Of a DNA stretch of 64,000 nucleotides, positions 63,790 through 64,000 are shown piece after piece. A program made the position numbers and the translations under genes. Location: NCBI RefSeq assembly GCF_009295825.1, contig NZ_WHKF01000002.1, forward strand, positions 248,001 to 312,000, read 5' to 3'. The notes under the pieces are model-generated. The model ran no database searches, was not told the origin of the DNA, and saw only the letters and a program-made list of their open reading frames with translations. How positions within the stretch are numbered: the stretch's first letter is position 1; the number at the start of each line of letters is the position of its first letter. The DNA comes from Marinifilum sp. N1E240 (GTDB lineage: Bacteria > Bacteroidota > Bacteroidia > Bacteroidales > Marinifilaceae).

Positions 63790-63796
63790 ACGTTTG
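63789..63796 (+). promoter_or_regulatory. Probable -7 box (TACGTTTG) of the SusC-type gene
   Basis: TACGTTTG fits TAnnTTTG and lies about 70 nt before the ATG. No clear -33 TTTG at the usual distance, which would fit an activator-dependent promoter. Confidence 0.5.
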
Positions 63797-63865
63797 CGCT
63801 AATATTGGTTTCAGAAAAAATTCACATGATTTTTTTGTTCATTGTATAATTAATAATTACTAACT

Positions 63866-64000
63866 ATGAAGAAATGCTATTTACGAAATCTTCATTCAAG
63901 CTTAGCCAACCCATTAAGCTTTGGAAGAAAGATTGGAAGTCTAGCGTTAATGTTTGCTGTAATGGTTCTTCCATTAGCTGCAAATGCAAACGTTGACAAA
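63866..64000 (+). CDS. SusC/RagA-type TonB-linked outer-membrane protein, 5' fragment
   Basis: Only the first 45 codons are in the window. They encode MKKCYLRNLHSSLANPLSF, then a long signal peptide with hydrophobic core LALMFAVMVLPLAANA and a likely cleavage after ANA. The long, basic n-region followed by such a core is typical of SusC-type porins in Bacteroidota, which import oligosaccharides with TonB and SusD partners. The divergent membrane regulator supports a polysaccharide-utilisation locus starting here, but the identity is inference from the signal and the context. Confidence 0.55.
   Translation, partial: MKKCYLRNLHSSLANPLSFGRKIGSLALMFAVMVLPLAANANVDK

Larger units (their letters stand above)
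63437..63865. other. Divergent regulatory region between regulator and SusC-type gene
   Basis: About 430 bp with a -7 box, two inverted repeats (GATTAA-TGCT-TTAATC and ATTAATTCA ... TGAATTAAT) and no further gene. Confidence 0.6.

Overview
The window looks like chromosomal DNA of an AT-rich Bacteroidota, probably a marine anaerobe or facultative anaerobe of the Marinilabiliales type. The evidence is a type IX secretion C-terminal domain, a SusC-type outer-membrane protein, Bacteroidota-only families (DUF5916-like, LruC, DUF4293-like), Bacteroidota-type promoters (TTTG ... TAnnTTTG) and [FeFe]-hydrogenase-like sensors. The genus assignment is inference.

Layout. 1-10.7 kb: end of a beta-propeller protein, rplS, a C69 peptidase, an M23 peptidase, the zapA / 6S-like RNA / rny locus, a SirB1-like protein, a nucleoside phosphorylase and a prohibitin. 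10.9-14.2 kb: a DUF5916-like outer-membrane protein whose last codons run into a four-unit tandem array of about 240 nt per unit. The array carries at least four hairpins kept by compensatory base changes; it matches no RNA family I recognise and is the best candidate here for something undescribed. 14.2-24 kb: small membrane and lipoproteins, a secreted nuclease with a Cys/His tail, a two-gene Septu (PtuAB) defence system, a 42-bp minisatellite, a DUF6261-like protein and an FKBP lipoprotein. 24-33.6 kb: an LruC protein, a cysteine-less relative of dihydrolipoamide dehydrogenase, pyrBI with a leader ORF that runs across an attenuator-like hairpin, a YigZ-like protein, a DMT permease and dnaA. 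33.9-39.2 kb: an envelope cluster (MCE/MlaD-like, amidase, LptD-like); the first two share an unusual C-terminal domain. 39.3-47 kb: pabA/trpG-type amidotransferase, RidA, an EEP hydrolase, a MacB/FtsX permease and two secreted proteins.

47.3-54.1 kb holds two tandem modules, each an [FeFe]-hydrogenase-like PAS sensor followed by a SpoIIE/PP2C phosphatase, with a thioredoxin-like [2Fe-2S] protein between them and a single-domain response regulator converging on the end. No catalytic hydrogenase genes lie in the window, so this looks like a redox or H2 signalling locus. 54.3-64 kb: a T9SS-secreted trypsin-like protease, proC, a sugar operon (LacI regulator, FHS/MFS transporter, ROK kinase) with paired palindromic operators, and a membrane-anchored kelch/winged-helix regulator divergent from a SusC-type gene cut by the window end.

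Most intergenic gaps between convergent genes hold clear intrinsic terminators. No tRNA, rRNA, CRISPR array, insertion sequence or convincing oriC was seen.
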